In this document: one piece after another, positions 8,917-17,714 of the stretch
Numbering within the stretch: position 1 is the stretch's first letter
How the letters are laid out: each line of letters starts with the position of its first letter
Notes under the pieces: model-generated
What the model saw: the letters and a program-made list of their open reading frames with translations, nothing else
The model's database searches: none
What the model was told of the DNA's origin: nothing
Made by a program: the position numbers and the translations under genes
Assembly: GCF_000711235.1 (NCBI RefSeq)
Contig: NZ_JOMI01000002.1
Span: forward strand, 62,001 to 126,000
Reading direction: 5' to 3'
From: Prevotella sp. 10(H)
Lineage (GTDB): Bacteria > Bacteroidota > Bacteroidia > Bacteroidales > Dysgonomonadaceae
Length of the DNA stretch: 64,000 bases

Positions 8917-9447
8917 ATGAATAAACTTAAGAAACTAACTATTGCGATTTTATTGTCATCATTTAGTCTATGCTATTTATCATGCGGAAAAAATCCTGAT
9001 AAAGAACTTAATTATGAGGGCATATCATTTAAATATCCTTCCTACTGGAATATGACAACTGAGAAATCGGAGAGTAATTCTGTTTATATAAATGGAGAAG
9101 AGAAGTTTCACAAGGAAACAATATTAATGATTGCGGTTTCTCCAGCCGAAGTTGAGCCTAAATATTTTCTGGATGGTATTATTTCAAAAATGGAAAGAGA
9201 ATATGAGGTGAGTAAAGAACCTTTAGAGGAAGGCGAATATGGGAAATACAAAGCTTTATCTATAAAGTATAAGGCCGAGGGAAAGCTGGATAAAGTCTAT
9301 GGTATTGCATATGCATTCAATGTAGACGGAAAAACTTTACTTATTGTAAAACAGAGCGATAAGGACTACGAACTGAAACATCAAAAATACAAGCTTATAG
9401 AAAATAGTTTTAACATAGAAAAACCGGCACAAGACAGTATCCCGTAA
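8917..9447 (+). CDS. hypothetical lipoprotein, PsbP/DcrB-like
   Basis: This 176-aa protein has a lipoprotein signal with lipid-attached Cys23 (LCYLSC). The segment YEGISFKYPSYWNMTTEK is typical of PsbP/DcrB-like domains, which often open with a 'fsi..P.gW' strand. No catalytic motif is visible. It is followed after 40 bp by an EamA gene that has its own -7 element. The family assignment is tentative and the function is unknown. Confidence 0.75.
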   Translation: MNKLKKLTIAILLSSFSLCYLSCGKNPDKELNYEGISFKYPSYWNMTTEKSESNSVYINGEEKFHKETILMIAVSPAEVEPKYFLDGIISKMEREYEVSKEPLEEGEYGKYKALSIKYKAEGKLDKVYGIAYAFNVDGKTLLIVKQSDKDYELKHQKYKLIENSFNIEKPAQDSIP

Positions 9448-9458
9448 ATATTAATAGA

Positions 9459-9466
9459 TACCTTTG
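9459..9466 (+). promoter_or_regulatory. -7 element of EamA gene
   Basis: TACCTTTG matches TAnnTTTG 21 bp before the ATG at 9488. Its position argues against translation starting at the upstream in-frame ATG at 9464. Confidence 0.4.
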
Positions 9467-9487
9467 CCCGACTTTTTACTATATAAT

Positions 9488-10375
9488 ATGAATAAAACCA
9501 AAGGTATTGTTTTTGCCCTTATCTCATCGGGTACATTCGGCCTGATAGCCTTCTTTTCTATTCCACTGATGAAAGCGGGTATGCAAGCGCCCTCAATCCT
9601 ACTTTTCCGATGCATATTGTCGGTATTAATGATTGGTGCTGTATGTCTGATAAGAAAAAAAGATATAAAAATATCACCTAAAGCTGCTGTTCAACTACTC
9701 TTTCTGGGGTTGCTGTATACTATGACGGCCATGGGATTGTTATATGCCTATAATTACATATCGAGCGGGGTGGTTACAACTATTCATTTTCTGTATCCGA
9801 TTTCGGTAGCATGCATGATGATTATATTCTTCAAAGAAAAATTATCGCGTAATCTTCTTTTTGCTGCTTTACTGTCGCTATTGGGTGTCGGCCTTTTGTC
9901 GTGGAATGATGAAGGATTTATTAATACCCGCGGATTACTCGCAGTATTGATGATTGTTTTTACTTACTCCATATATATAGTATGGCTCAATAGTCCTGAG
10001 ATAAAGAAGCTGGAATCGGAGGTCGTTACATTCTACGTCATGCTGTTTGGCGGCTTTATCTTTGCCGTGCTTGCATATTCCACTACCGGAATTCAGTTAG
10101 TGACCGATGTACCCTCTATACTCAATCTACTTGGGCTTTCCCTTTTTGCGACAGTGATATCTAATCTTACACTGGTTTTGGCAGTTAAATATGCCGGTTC
10201 CACTATCACATCCATACTCGGATCGCTCGAACCGGTAGTCGCTACAGTTGTTGGAGTGTTCCATTTTGGCGAACCGTTCGGCTGGAATAGTTTATTCGGA
10301 CTGTTGATTATTATAGGAGCGGTGTTATTAGTCGTTCTTACGGGTAAGAAGAAACAAAATATTCAGGTAAATTAA
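9488..10375 (+). CDS. EamA family (DMT) transporter
   Basis: This is a 295-aa integral membrane protein with about ten hydrophobic segments in two EamA halves (about 5-140 and 150-288). A typical C-terminal segment is SILGSLEPVVATVVGVFHFGE. DMT proteins export metabolites or amino acids; the substrate cannot be read from sequence. The start at 9488 is preferred over 9464 because a -7 element overlaps the longer start. Confidence 0.9.
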   Translation: MNKTKGIVFALISSGTFGLIAFFSIPLMKAGMQAPSILLFRCILSVLMIGAVCLIRKKDIKISPKAAVQLLFLGLLYTMTAMGLLYAYNYISSGVVTTIHFLYPISVACMMIIFFKEKLSRNLLFAALLSLLGVGLLSWNDEGFINTRGLLAVLMIVFTYSIYIVWLNSPEIKKLESEVVTFYVMLFGGFIFAVLAYSTTGIQLVTDVPSILNLLGLSLFATVISNLTLVLAVKYAGSTITSILGSLEPVVATVVGVFHFGEPFGWNSLFGLLIIIGAVLLVVLTGKKKQNIQVN

Positions 10376-10428
10376 TGCCTCACAGTATTATTTTGAATGG
10401 ATTGCTATCCTTTATTGCACATTTTTAC

Positions 10429-10436
10429 TATTTTTG
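10429..10436 (+). promoter_or_regulatory. -7 element upstream of fabI
   Basis: TATTTTTG matches TAnnTTTG 70 bp before the fabI start. The -33 box is unclear. Confidence 0.35.
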
Positions 10437-10506
10437 TGCGATGTAAGAATTAACTAAAGCTATCCAATATTTATAACTAGCTAATAATCATCAAATAAAT
10501 ATAGAA

Positions 10507-11328
10507 ATGAGTAATAATTTATTAAAAGGCAAAAGAGGAATCGTTTTCGGTGCTTTGAACGAAAAATCAATTGCATGGAAAGTTGCCGAAAAAGCTGTTG
10601 AGCAGGGAGCAATAATTACATTATCAAATACTCCTGTGGCAGTAAGAATGGGCGAAACTAATGCCTTAAGCGAAAAACTGAATGCAAAAGTTATTGCTGC
10701 AGATGCAACAAGCCTTGAAGACCTTGAGCAGGTATTTGTTCAGTCTATGGAAACACTTGGAGGAAAAATAGATTTTGTTCTTCACTCTATCGGTATGTCT
10801 CCAAACCTGCGTAAAGGAAGAGAATACGATGACCTCGATTACGGATTGTTAGGCAAGACATTAGATATTTCTGCTATCTCATTCCACAAAATGATGCAGG
10901 TAGCAAAAAAACTCGATGCAATCTCAGAGGGAGGTTCTGTGCTAGCCCTAACTCATATAGCTGCTCAGCGTACATTTACTGGATACAACGATATGGCAGA
11001 TGCCAAGGCATTGCTCGAATCATTTGGCCGTAGCTTCGGATATATTTACGGACGAGATAAGAAAGTGCGTGTAAATACTATTTCACAGTCTCCGACTATG
11101 ACTACTGCCGGACAGGGTATTGGCAGCGGAATGAACGCTTTCTTCGACTTTGCAGAAAAAATGTCTCCGCTGGGTAATGCCAGTGCAGAATCATGTGCCG
11201 ACTACTGTATTGTAATGTTCTCAGACCTTACACGTATGGTAACCATGCAGAACCTGTTCCACGACGGAGGATTCTCCAGTATGGGTCTTACATCTGCGGT
11301 TGTTGAAGATTATATAGACAAAAAATAA
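10507..11328 (+). CDS. fabI: enoyl-[acyl-carrier-protein] reductase (NADH)
   Basis: This 273-aa short-chain dehydrogenase-like FabI catalyses the last reduction of each fatty-acid elongation cycle. The atypical nucleotide-binding start is GIVFGALNEKSIAWKVAE. The catalytic Tyr/Lys pair is Y160-x6-K167 (GYNDMADAK), and the C-terminus NLFHDGGFSSMG is typical. The position of the second active-site Tyr (E. coli Tyr146) is His150 here. A hairpin terminator follows. A FabK-like flavoprotein is also encoded at 35389. Confidence 0.94.
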   Translation: MSNNLLKGKRGIVFGALNEKSIAWKVAEKAVEQGAIITLSNTPVAVRMGETNALSEKLNAKVIAADATSLEDLEQVFVQSMETLGGKIDFVLHSIGMSPNLRKGREYDDLDYGLLGKTLDISAISFHKMMQVAKKLDAISEGGSVLALTHIAAQRTFTGYNDMADAKALLESFGRSFGYIYGRDKKVRVNTISQSPTMTTAGQGIGSGMNAFFDFAEKMSPLGNASAESCADYCIVMFSDLTRMVTMQNLFHDGGFSSMGLTSAVVEDYIDKK

Positions 11329-11348
11329 ATTAGCAAACAATATTGCCG

Positions 11349-11384
11349 ACGGTTCATAAATATTATTTTATGAACCGTTTTTCA
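11349..11384 (+). terminator. Rho-independent terminator of fabI
   Basis: A perfect 12-bp stem pairs 11349-11360 with 11367-11378, with a 6-nt loop. It is followed by TTTTC. Confidence 0.8.
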
Positions 11385-11395
11385 TTTAAAAGCGT

Positions 11396-11403
11396 TAGTT
11401 TTG
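11396..11403 (+). promoter_or_regulatory. -7 element upstream of tsaC
   Basis: TAGTTTTG matches TAnnTTTG 44 bp before the start. No clear -33 box was seen. Confidence 0.35.
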
Positions 11404-11447
11404 TATTGTCTTCTTATTCAGTAAAATACATTTAGAATAGAAAAGCC

Positions 11448-12056
11448 ATGCTAGTCAAATTATATGAAGAGAATCCGAATCCAAAAGAGATCGACAAGAT
11501 TGTAAAGGTTTTGCAGGATGGAGGTATTATTATTTATCCTACCGATACAGTCTATGCTATAGGTTGTGATGCATTGAATGTGCGTGCTGTAGAGCAGATA
11601 TGCAGGATGAAAGATATCAACCCTGCGAAAAGTCATCTTTCTATTATTTGTAATGATCTGAGTAATATAAGCGAATATGCGCGGGTAGATAACAATACTT
11701 TTAAGGTGATGAAGAAAAACCTGCCCGGACCCTTTACCTTCATATTGAATACAACATCGTCGCTTCCGAAGATTTATAAGAACAGGAAGACAGTAGGCAT
11801 ACGCATTCCTGCCAATAATATAATCCGCGAACTCGTCTATAATCTGGGTAACCCAATAATGACTACTTCGGTAAAAGATGACGATGAAGTGATTGAATAT
11901 ACTACCGACCCTGAACTGATATATGAGCGTTATCAGGATATGGTAGATATAGTCATCGATGGTGGGTATGGTGGTATGGAAGCATCTACTATTGTCGATT
12001 GCACCGAAGGGGAACCGGAGATAATCAGGCAAGGGAAGGGGGAATTAATCATATAA
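11448..12056 (+). CDS. tsaC: L-threonylcarbamoyladenylate synthase (Sua5/YrdC)
   Basis: This 202-aa single YrdC domain protein makes threonylcarbamoyl-AMP from threonine, bicarbonate and ATP for the t6A37 modification of tRNA. Family motifs include GGIIIYPTDTVYAIGCDA near residue 25, the KSHLSIICND region, PGPFTFIL and VGIRIPANN. The C-terminus STIVDCTEGEPEIIRQGKG is typical. It lacks the extra Sua5 domain, so it is the short YrdC/TsaC form. It is convergent with the SusD gene across a shared terminator. Confidence 0.93.
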   Translation: MLVKLYEENPNPKEIDKIVKVLQDGGIIIYPTDTVYAIGCDALNVRAVEQICRMKDINPAKSHLSIICNDLSNISEYARVDNNTFKVMKKNLPGPFTFILNTTSSLPKIYKNRKTVGIRIPANNIIRELVYNLGNPIMTTSVKDDDEVIEYTTDPELIYERYQDMVDIVIDGGYGGMEASTIVDCTEGEPEIIRQGKGELII

Positions 12057-12073
12057 TTGCAAATAGCTTAAAA

Positions 12074-12116
12074 TAAAATCGGGGAAGATGAAAAACATCT
12101 TCCCCGATAATTTTAT
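12074..12116. terminator. bidirectional terminator between tsaC and susD-like gene
   Basis: A perfect 13-bp stem pairs 12078-12090 with 12096-12108 around an AAAAA loop. T-rich flanks on both strands suit two convergent genes. Confidence 0.85.
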
Positions 12117-12147
12117 AACTACTCTCTATTAAGAATTTGTCTGAAAA

Positions 12148-13875
12148 TTAATAACCTGGATTTTGTTTCAGCAATGGATTTGCCGACATGTTTCTTTCAT
12201 CTATAGGGAAACGATTTTTATTCGGGTCTTCTGACGCTACGTGATCCCACCAGTTTGCGTTGACATACATATCCCAACGTATCAGATCGGTACGGCGGCG
12301 GCCTTCGAGTAAGAACTCAATTTTCCATTCGTTCAGCATTCTGTATTCGTCCAGGTTGGCAGCTGTTACCGGATTTGGATCGTTTCCATTCTCGAAATAA
12401 CGGGCACGTACCTGATTGATCAGTTCTGCAGCTTTGGCTTTATTACCTGCTCTCATTTCACATTCGGCCAATGTGTAATAGAATTCTGTAAGTCTCATTA
12501 CAGGAATATTAGGTTCATATAATTTATCTCGTTCCGCATAGGTAGGAACAGGGCTTAACTTCATTAAGCGGATTCCTGAATTTTCTTCTGCTGTAGCAAT
12601 TGTAGAAGGCAGATCGTTGACAGTTGGATATTCTGCTGTTCCCAGTTTCTTCATATAGGTTATTTGGTCTACTAAAGTGATAACCTCATTCAAATACTCT
12701 CTTGCACCTGTACAAACAGAACCATCCAACGGATTTTCCTGTCTTCCCATCATAAACATTCCTCTGTATTTGCCTCCACCGAGATAGACATATTGCTGCT
12801 TGCGCACATCAGTATCTTCAAACAGGCTGAACGGTCCTGCCAGTTCGTAACTATATTTCTGGCCATTAGGTTTAAGAGACGGAACCAAACACATTCCGTT
12901 ATTTCGGTGTAATCCGTCAATACCTCCAAGTATAACATTTGAATTGTAATGCTGCATGTCTGAAAAATAACCTGCATCTGTTGTTCCTCCTGTCCTTGTG
13001 CTTGGAATAGCCCACATGATTTCGTTACTTTTGGCATTTTCGAAACCAAAGGTCATAGTCCAGTCTTGGTCTAATTCATAGGCTCCGTATTTACCTGCAA
13101 TAATATCCCTGCATATCTGCGCAGCTTCTTCATACATCGGTTTTTTGATATAGGCTTCGGCATTGAAGTAGAGCTGGGCTTTCAGTCCCATTGCTACGGC
13201 TTGAGATATGTTGCCGATTTCTTCTTTGCCGTCTTTATCGCCCGATAATATTGTTTTCTTAGGGAGTGAATTGATAATCGACATATCGAGTAAGGATTCG
13301 ATATAGTTAAACGTTTCGACATCAGTGTTTCTTTCTTTCAACATCATTTCTCCACGGTGATAAATCGGAACGCCACCGAAAAGATCCAACCCTTCTTTAT
13401 AAAAGAAAGCGATAAGTACCTGCTGTTGATTCAACATAGATTCTTTAGTGCCTTCAGGAAAACCTAAAGCCTCAAAATCTACATATTTGTCAATATCGTC
13501 CAAAGCATCATAAGCCAAGCTGATACCCATGCCGAAACCGTACCAGCCGTTGTATAGTCCGTCCGTAGTTATTGAAAACTCGTGATGATGCAACTTCTGA
13601 AACACACCTCCATTATACCAGTCGCTACCGCGGGTAGGAAAGCAGAGTTCATCTGTCCCCAGTTCCTGTAACCTGAATCGGGAAGCATCAGAAGCTCTAT
13701 ACCATCGCCAGTGAGTAAAAGGTCTGTTGAAACGTTGCCATACGGCATCTTGAGTAGTGAAAAAAGTTTCCGGGTCAGCCTGTGTGTAAAATTCCGCATC
13801 GATATTACAAGCAGTAAAAGAGAATGTAAATATCGACAAGGCGGCGCCTATTATTAATTGTTTTATTTTTTTCAT
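12148..13875 (-). CDS. SusD/RagB family surface glycan-binding lipoprotein
   Basis: This 575-aa protein has a lipoprotein signal (lipid-attached Cys23, FTAC). An N-terminal SusD-like helical region and a C-terminal RagB/SusD domain (YTLAECEMRAGNKAKAAELINQVRARY, a TPR-like helix pair) follow. SusD-like proteins sit on the outer face as a lid on their TonB-dependent SusC partner and bind substrate. The start at 13875 gives a proper lipoprotein signal; a longer in-frame start at 13950 would overlap the SusC gene. It lies 14 bp downstream of that gene and is surely co-transcribed. The ligand is unknown. Confidence 0.95.
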   Translation of the reverse strand: MKKIKQLIIGAALSIFTFSFTACNIDAEFYTQADPETFFTTQDAVWQRFNRPFTHWRWYRASDASRFRLQELGTDELCFPTRGSDWYNGGVFQKLHHHEFSITTDGLYNGWYGFGMGISLAYDALDDIDKYVDFEALGFPEGTKESMLNQQQVLIAFFYKEGLDLFGGVPIYHRGEMMLKERNTDVETFNYIESLLDMSIINSLPKKTILSGDKDGKEEIGNISQAVAMGLKAQLYFNAEAYIKKPMYEEAAQICRDIIAGKYGAYELDQDWTMTFGFENAKSNEIMWAIPSTRTGGTTDAGYFSDMQHYNSNVILGGIDGLHRNNGMCLVPSLKPNGQKYSYELAGPFSLFEDTDVRKQQYVYLGGGKYRGMFMMGRQENPLDGSVCTGAREYLNEVITLVDQITYMKKLGTAEYPTVNDLPSTIATAEENSGIRLMKLSPVPTYAERDKLYEPNIPVMRLTEFYYTLAECEMRAGNKAKAAELINQVRARYFENGNDPNPVTAANLDEYRMLNEWKIEFLLEGRRRTDLIRWDMYVNANWWDHVASEDPNKNRFPIDERNMSANPLLKQNPGY

Positions 13876-13889
13876 TATTGTATCAGTTT

Positions 13890-16883
13890 TTAGAATGACA
13901 ATTGAACTCCTAGTATATAACTGCGCGTTTGCGGATAAAAGCCTAACCATTCAATACCGTTATTTTCAACACCATTTATATTAACTTCCGGATTTATTCC
14001 GCTATAGCCTGTAATGGTAGCAACATTCGTCATCGTAAGATAGAAGCGGGCACGATTGAACAGGTTCTTCGTATATTTCTTCAGATCAAGATTGTAACCA
14101 ATGTTTATTGCATCGATTTTCAGGAAAGTACCATCTTCAAGGAAGTAATCACATAGTTGCTTTTCTCCTTTAATGTGAGCATTTTTATCATAAGCTTTCT
14201 TAAGAAGATTTGTTTTCTGTCCATCATTAGGTAAAGCATAATACATATCGATAGCGTTGAATACATCAAAGTCTATCCAACTTCTTAGATTTACTGTCAT
14301 ATCCCAGTTTTTGTAGCTGAGAGTATGATTCCAGCCCACAACTAATGCCGGATTGAAATTACCTATATGTTGCTTGTCTTCTTGTCTTATGTCGTCTGGA
14401 ATAACTGCTTCACCGGCTTTGTTATATAACAGGAATTGCCCGTTTTCATCAAAACCCGCAAATTTATAAAGATAAAAGCTTCCTACTTTTGAATTTTGCA
14501 TTACACGAAGTACATCTCCCGGACTTCCCGGAGAAGGCAAACCTCCTGAAGAAATCCAGCTGATATCACCCAAATCGAGCAACTTGGTCGTATTGTGACT
14601 TAGATTTATATTGGTCGAATAATTCCAGTCTTTGCCTCTTACTATATCAGCCCCAATTTCTATTTCCCACCCGGTATTCTGAAGGCTTCCGATATTCTTA
14701 AATATTACTCGGTCTGCATATGGAGGGGTCGGAGCATTTACTTCAAAAAGCATGTCCTTTATTTTACGCTTATATGTATCGAATTTTCCATAAAGCCTGT
14801 TGTCGAATAACGAAAAGTCCAATCCGACATTCCACTCTGATTTTTCTTCCCATTTCAGATCCGGATTGGGAGTCTTAGACTTACCGTACGACATCAGCCA
14901 ATCATAGGCATTTTGCGAGGCTACCGGCCACCTTTGGTCCGAACCATAAGTGATTTTTGAATATTCGGCGCTAAAGCCATCGTTACCGGTAACTCCGTAT
15001 CCAAAACGTAGCTTAAGGTCGTTTACAAAACTTACATCTTTCATAAAGTCTTCATTGGAAATACGCCATCCTCCTGAGAGTGCCCAGAATAAACCCCACT
15101 TGTTGGCATCGGAGAATTTAGAAGAGCCTTCGCGGCGTATTGTAGCCATAGCCATATACTTATCGTCATAGGAGTAGTTTGCTCTTGCAAATAATGCAAA
15201 TAATTTCTCTCTGATCGATTTGCCTGAGCTCATTTTGGCGGCATTGTCATCGGTACCACCTTTACCCAACTGTGTTCCTTCACCTATATTCCAAAATTCA
15301 GTCCCATCTACAGAAAAGTCATAGTTTTTCATATTGAAACCTTCCTGATCATGCTGGAAGTAGCTATAACCTCCTACTGCGTTAATAGAGTGTTTATCGA
15401 ATTGTTTAATATAAGTCATGTAGCCTTCAATATTGACATTCTCAGTCTTATCGAAGCCCAGATAAGCTTCACCTCTTCTATTTTTCTCTATCTCTTCTCT
15501 GTGCTTCATCGATCTGTACCTGTGCTGCTCCCACTGCCGGCGTTCAAATCCTAAAGTCTGTTGGTATGACAAACCTTCAATTGGCAATACATTCAGTTTG
15601 AAAGTAAAATCGGGTTTAAACCACTGATCCAGACCTTCGTCTTTGTACAAGTTGGCATCAGCTACTACATTATAGTCTTCTGTATCATGCAGCCAAATAT
15701 TGTAACCGGTTTCACTAGTAGCATCATAAGGCGAGCGAGTAGGGTTGTTACGCAAAGCCTGTCTGAAGTCAGGACGTCCCTGCCTCCTTTTGGTCTGTCT
15801 GTAGTCTGCGCGCATCATAACGTCTACCCATCCGTCCAGCAGCTTGAAGTTTGTATTTATTCTGCCTCCATAGTCATTTCGGCTGTCATTGATAGGCAAT
15901 CCTTTATTTTCGCCGTAGAAAAGAGATGCATAAATCTGTGCATTTTTTACTCCTCCGCTTAGGGTAATTACATGTCTTTGCGAAATAGGATTATCATTCA
16001 TCAGTTCTTCATACCAATCGGTACTAGACCCGAAATTTTCACCTCTTCCATGTTCTACATATTCTTCAGCTGTAAGTACTCTGGGTTTATTATAGTCTTG
16101 TCTCATCGTGAGTTCTCCGGTATATGTCGCATTTACTTTACCGTTTGTATCACCTCCTTTTTTGGTGGTTATCAAAATAACTCCTCCTGTTGCGCGTGTA
16201 CCATAGATAGCTCCGGCAGAAGCATCTTTTAGTACATCGATAGATACAATGTCTTCCTGAAGTACTGAGCGGATATCCCCTCCGGGCATCCCATCGATAA
16301 CCACAAGCGGCTGTTGTCCCGATTTTGCCGAAGCAACACCCCTCAACTGAAACGAATTACTCGAGTTAGGTCCTCCATCAGGTGATACAACAAGCCCTGC
16401 GATCTTTCCCTGTAGGGAGTTGGCTATGGAAGTACTACCGGTACCTTGTACAAGTTGCTTATCGGAGATAGAAGTAATGGAACTGGTTACCTGTTTCTTT
16501 TCCAGTGTTCCGTAGCCGACTACTACTACTTCCTGCAACAGACTTTCGTCTTCTTCCATCTGTACATCGAGACGTGTCTGGTTGTTTACATTTTTTTCTA
16601 ATTGCTTGTATCCAACATAGCTGAATACTAGTACGGCATTAGAGGGTGCATTAAGTGTAAAGTTCCCGTCTACATCTGTCATAGTTGCATTCTGGGTATT
16701 CTTTACCTGCACGGTGGCTCCGGCCAGTGGTTCGCTATTAACGTCTGTTACTGTACCTTGCACCGTCCTTGAAGTTTGGGCAAACCCGCAAACAGGCAAT
16801 GTAAGTAAAGCGAACAGCACTAAACGGAGTAGATGTTCTCTGGAAAAACATCTGACAAAAACATTTTGGCGTGTTTTTTTCAT
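13890..16883 (-). CDS. SusC/RagA family TonB-dependent outer-membrane transporter
   Basis: This is a 997-aa protein with a signal peptide ending near VCGFAQ. It has a carboxypeptidase-like regulatory domain (VQGTVTDVNSEPLAGATVQV), a TonB-box region (EEDESLLQEVVVVGYGTLEKK), and a plug with LQGKIAGLVVSPDGG and LVVIDGMPGG. A 22-strand barrel follows, ending in LGVQLSF with the terminal Phe expected for BAM targeting. It imports oligosaccharides or peptides with its SusD partner. No N-terminal STN domain is seen, so it is not of the direct sigma-signalling type. No enzyme, ECF sigma or hybrid sensor gene lies alongside, so the substrate cannot be deduced. Confidence 0.96.
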   Translation of the reverse strand: MKKTRQNVFVRCFSREHLLRLVLFALLTLPVCGFAQTSRTVQGTVTDVNSEPLAGATVQVKNTQNATMTDVDGNFTLNAPSNAVLVFSYVGYKQLEKNVNNQTRLDVQMEEDESLLQEVVVVGYGTLEKKQVTSSITSISDKQLVQGTGSTSIANSLQGKIAGLVVSPDGGPNSSNSFQLRGVASAKSGQQPLVVIDGMPGGDIRSVLQEDIVSIDVLKDASAGAIYGTRATGGVILITTKKGGDTNGKVNATYTGELTMRQDYNKPRVLTAEEYVEHGRGENFGSSTDWYEELMNDNPISQRHVITLSGGVKNAQIYASLFYGENKGLPINDSRNDYGGRINTNFKLLDGWVDVMMRADYRQTKRRQGRPDFRQALRNNPTRSPYDATSETGYNIWLHDTEDYNVVADANLYKDEGLDQWFKPDFTFKLNVLPIEGLSYQQTLGFERRQWEQHRYRSMKHREEIEKNRRGEAYLGFDKTENVNIEGYMTYIKQFDKHSINAVGGYSYFQHDQEGFNMKNYDFSVDGTEFWNIGEGTQLGKGGTDDNAAKMSSGKSIREKLFALFARANYSYDDKYMAMATIRREGSSKFSDANKWGLFWALSGGWRISNEDFMKDVSFVNDLKLRFGYGVTGNDGFSAEYSKITYGSDQRWPVASQNAYDWLMSYGKSKTPNPDLKWEEKSEWNVGLDFSLFDNRLYGKFDTYKRKIKDMLFEVNAPTPPYADRVIFKNIGSLQNTGWEIEIGADIVRGKDWNYSTNINLSHNTTKLLDLGDISWISSGGLPSPGSPGDVLRVMQNSKVGSFYLYKFAGFDENGQFLLYNKAGEAVIPDDIRQEDKQHIGNFNPALVVGWNHTLSYKNWDMTVNLRSWIDFDVFNAIDMYYALPNDGQKTNLLKKAYDKNAHIKGEKQLCDYFLEDGTFLKIDAINIGYNLDLKKYTKNLFNRARFYLTMTNVATITGYSGINPEVNINGVENNGIEWLGFYPQTRSYILGVQLSF

Positions 16884-17013
16884 AAGATTTACATTTAAAT
16901 AATTATTTGTTTATAAAAAAGGGGTTGATTATGAAGCATTGTGATTTGCAATACAACGAATTGTACTGATACTGATTTTCCTTGTCATTAGAAGGTGAAA
17001 TATGAAAAGGCTT

Positions 17014-17060
17014 AAAAAAATAGAGCCACATAAAATGCAAAACGCATTTTATATGACTCT
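17014..17060 (-). terminator. leftward terminator-like hairpin upstream of susC
   Basis: A 17-bp stem with two mismatches pairs 17022-17038 with 17044-17060. On the minus strand it is followed by ATTTTTTT. It lies upstream of the susC start, so it must end a leader, an attenuated transcript or a small RNA. Confidence 0.65.
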
Positions 17061-17189
17061 TCTTTGCAATGTATAATAATGAATGTTTTTGGTAGGAATA
17101 GTATAAGGATGTGAAATGTTTACGGGCTTTGCTTTTCTGAAGGAAAAGGCTTATTTTCTTGATGTGTAAAATGAGAGAATAAGGTACAC

Positions 17190-17222
17190 AAAAACGACCT
17201 GCTTTAATTAAGTAAAACAGGT
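17190..17222 (-). terminator. second leftward terminator-like hairpin upstream of susC
   Basis: A 10-bp stem with one G-U pair joins 17197-17206 to 17213-17222. On the minus strand it is followed by CGTTTTTG. Confidence 0.55.
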
Positions 17223-17272
17223 GACAAGCTTTTACGTATATTACGTATAAAGATGAATGTGTGTTACGTGTT

Positions 17273-17320
<48 letters not shown>

Positions 17321-17639
17321 ATAAACAAGCTGTAACTACCAAATAATCAGTAGTTAAAAAAGGAAAAAATAATGATATTATTTTTGTGAAATTAGCTTTA
17401 AATCTTAGATAGAGCACACACATCGTTAACAAATTTTCATACAAAAAAACAACTTTTCATTGAATAAAGCAAATAGAATTGAATTATTATTTGCAAAATT
17501 GAACGGAAAGGTAAATTTTCGCGTTATATAAGTGAAATAAAGCCGATGAAAAATCAAGAAGGAAAGCGTAAGATATTGGAAAAAGCAGATTATAATATAC
17601 CTTTTTTATTTTCTCATCTTTAAATTCCTTTAGAATCAG

Positions 17640-17647
17640 TATATTTG
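17640..17647 (+). promoter_or_regulatory. -7 element of S41 peptidase gene
   Basis: TATATTTG matches TAnnTTTG 67 bp before the start at 17715. No -33 box was recognised. Confidence 0.35.
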
Positions 17648-17714
17648 CAAATGTCTGTGTTATTTGCAATATCATGAACAGTTTATTGTAACATGCACAC
17701 TAAGTACGATATAT

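Noticed and set aside
13876-13950. Longer start for the SusD-like protein
   Set aside because: It would overlap the SusC coding end and place 25 unrelated residues before a perfect lipoprotein signal.
17487-17675. Leftward 62-codon frame in the susC/S41 spacer
   Set aside because: It overlaps the S41 promoter, has no family resemblance and has AT-driven composition.
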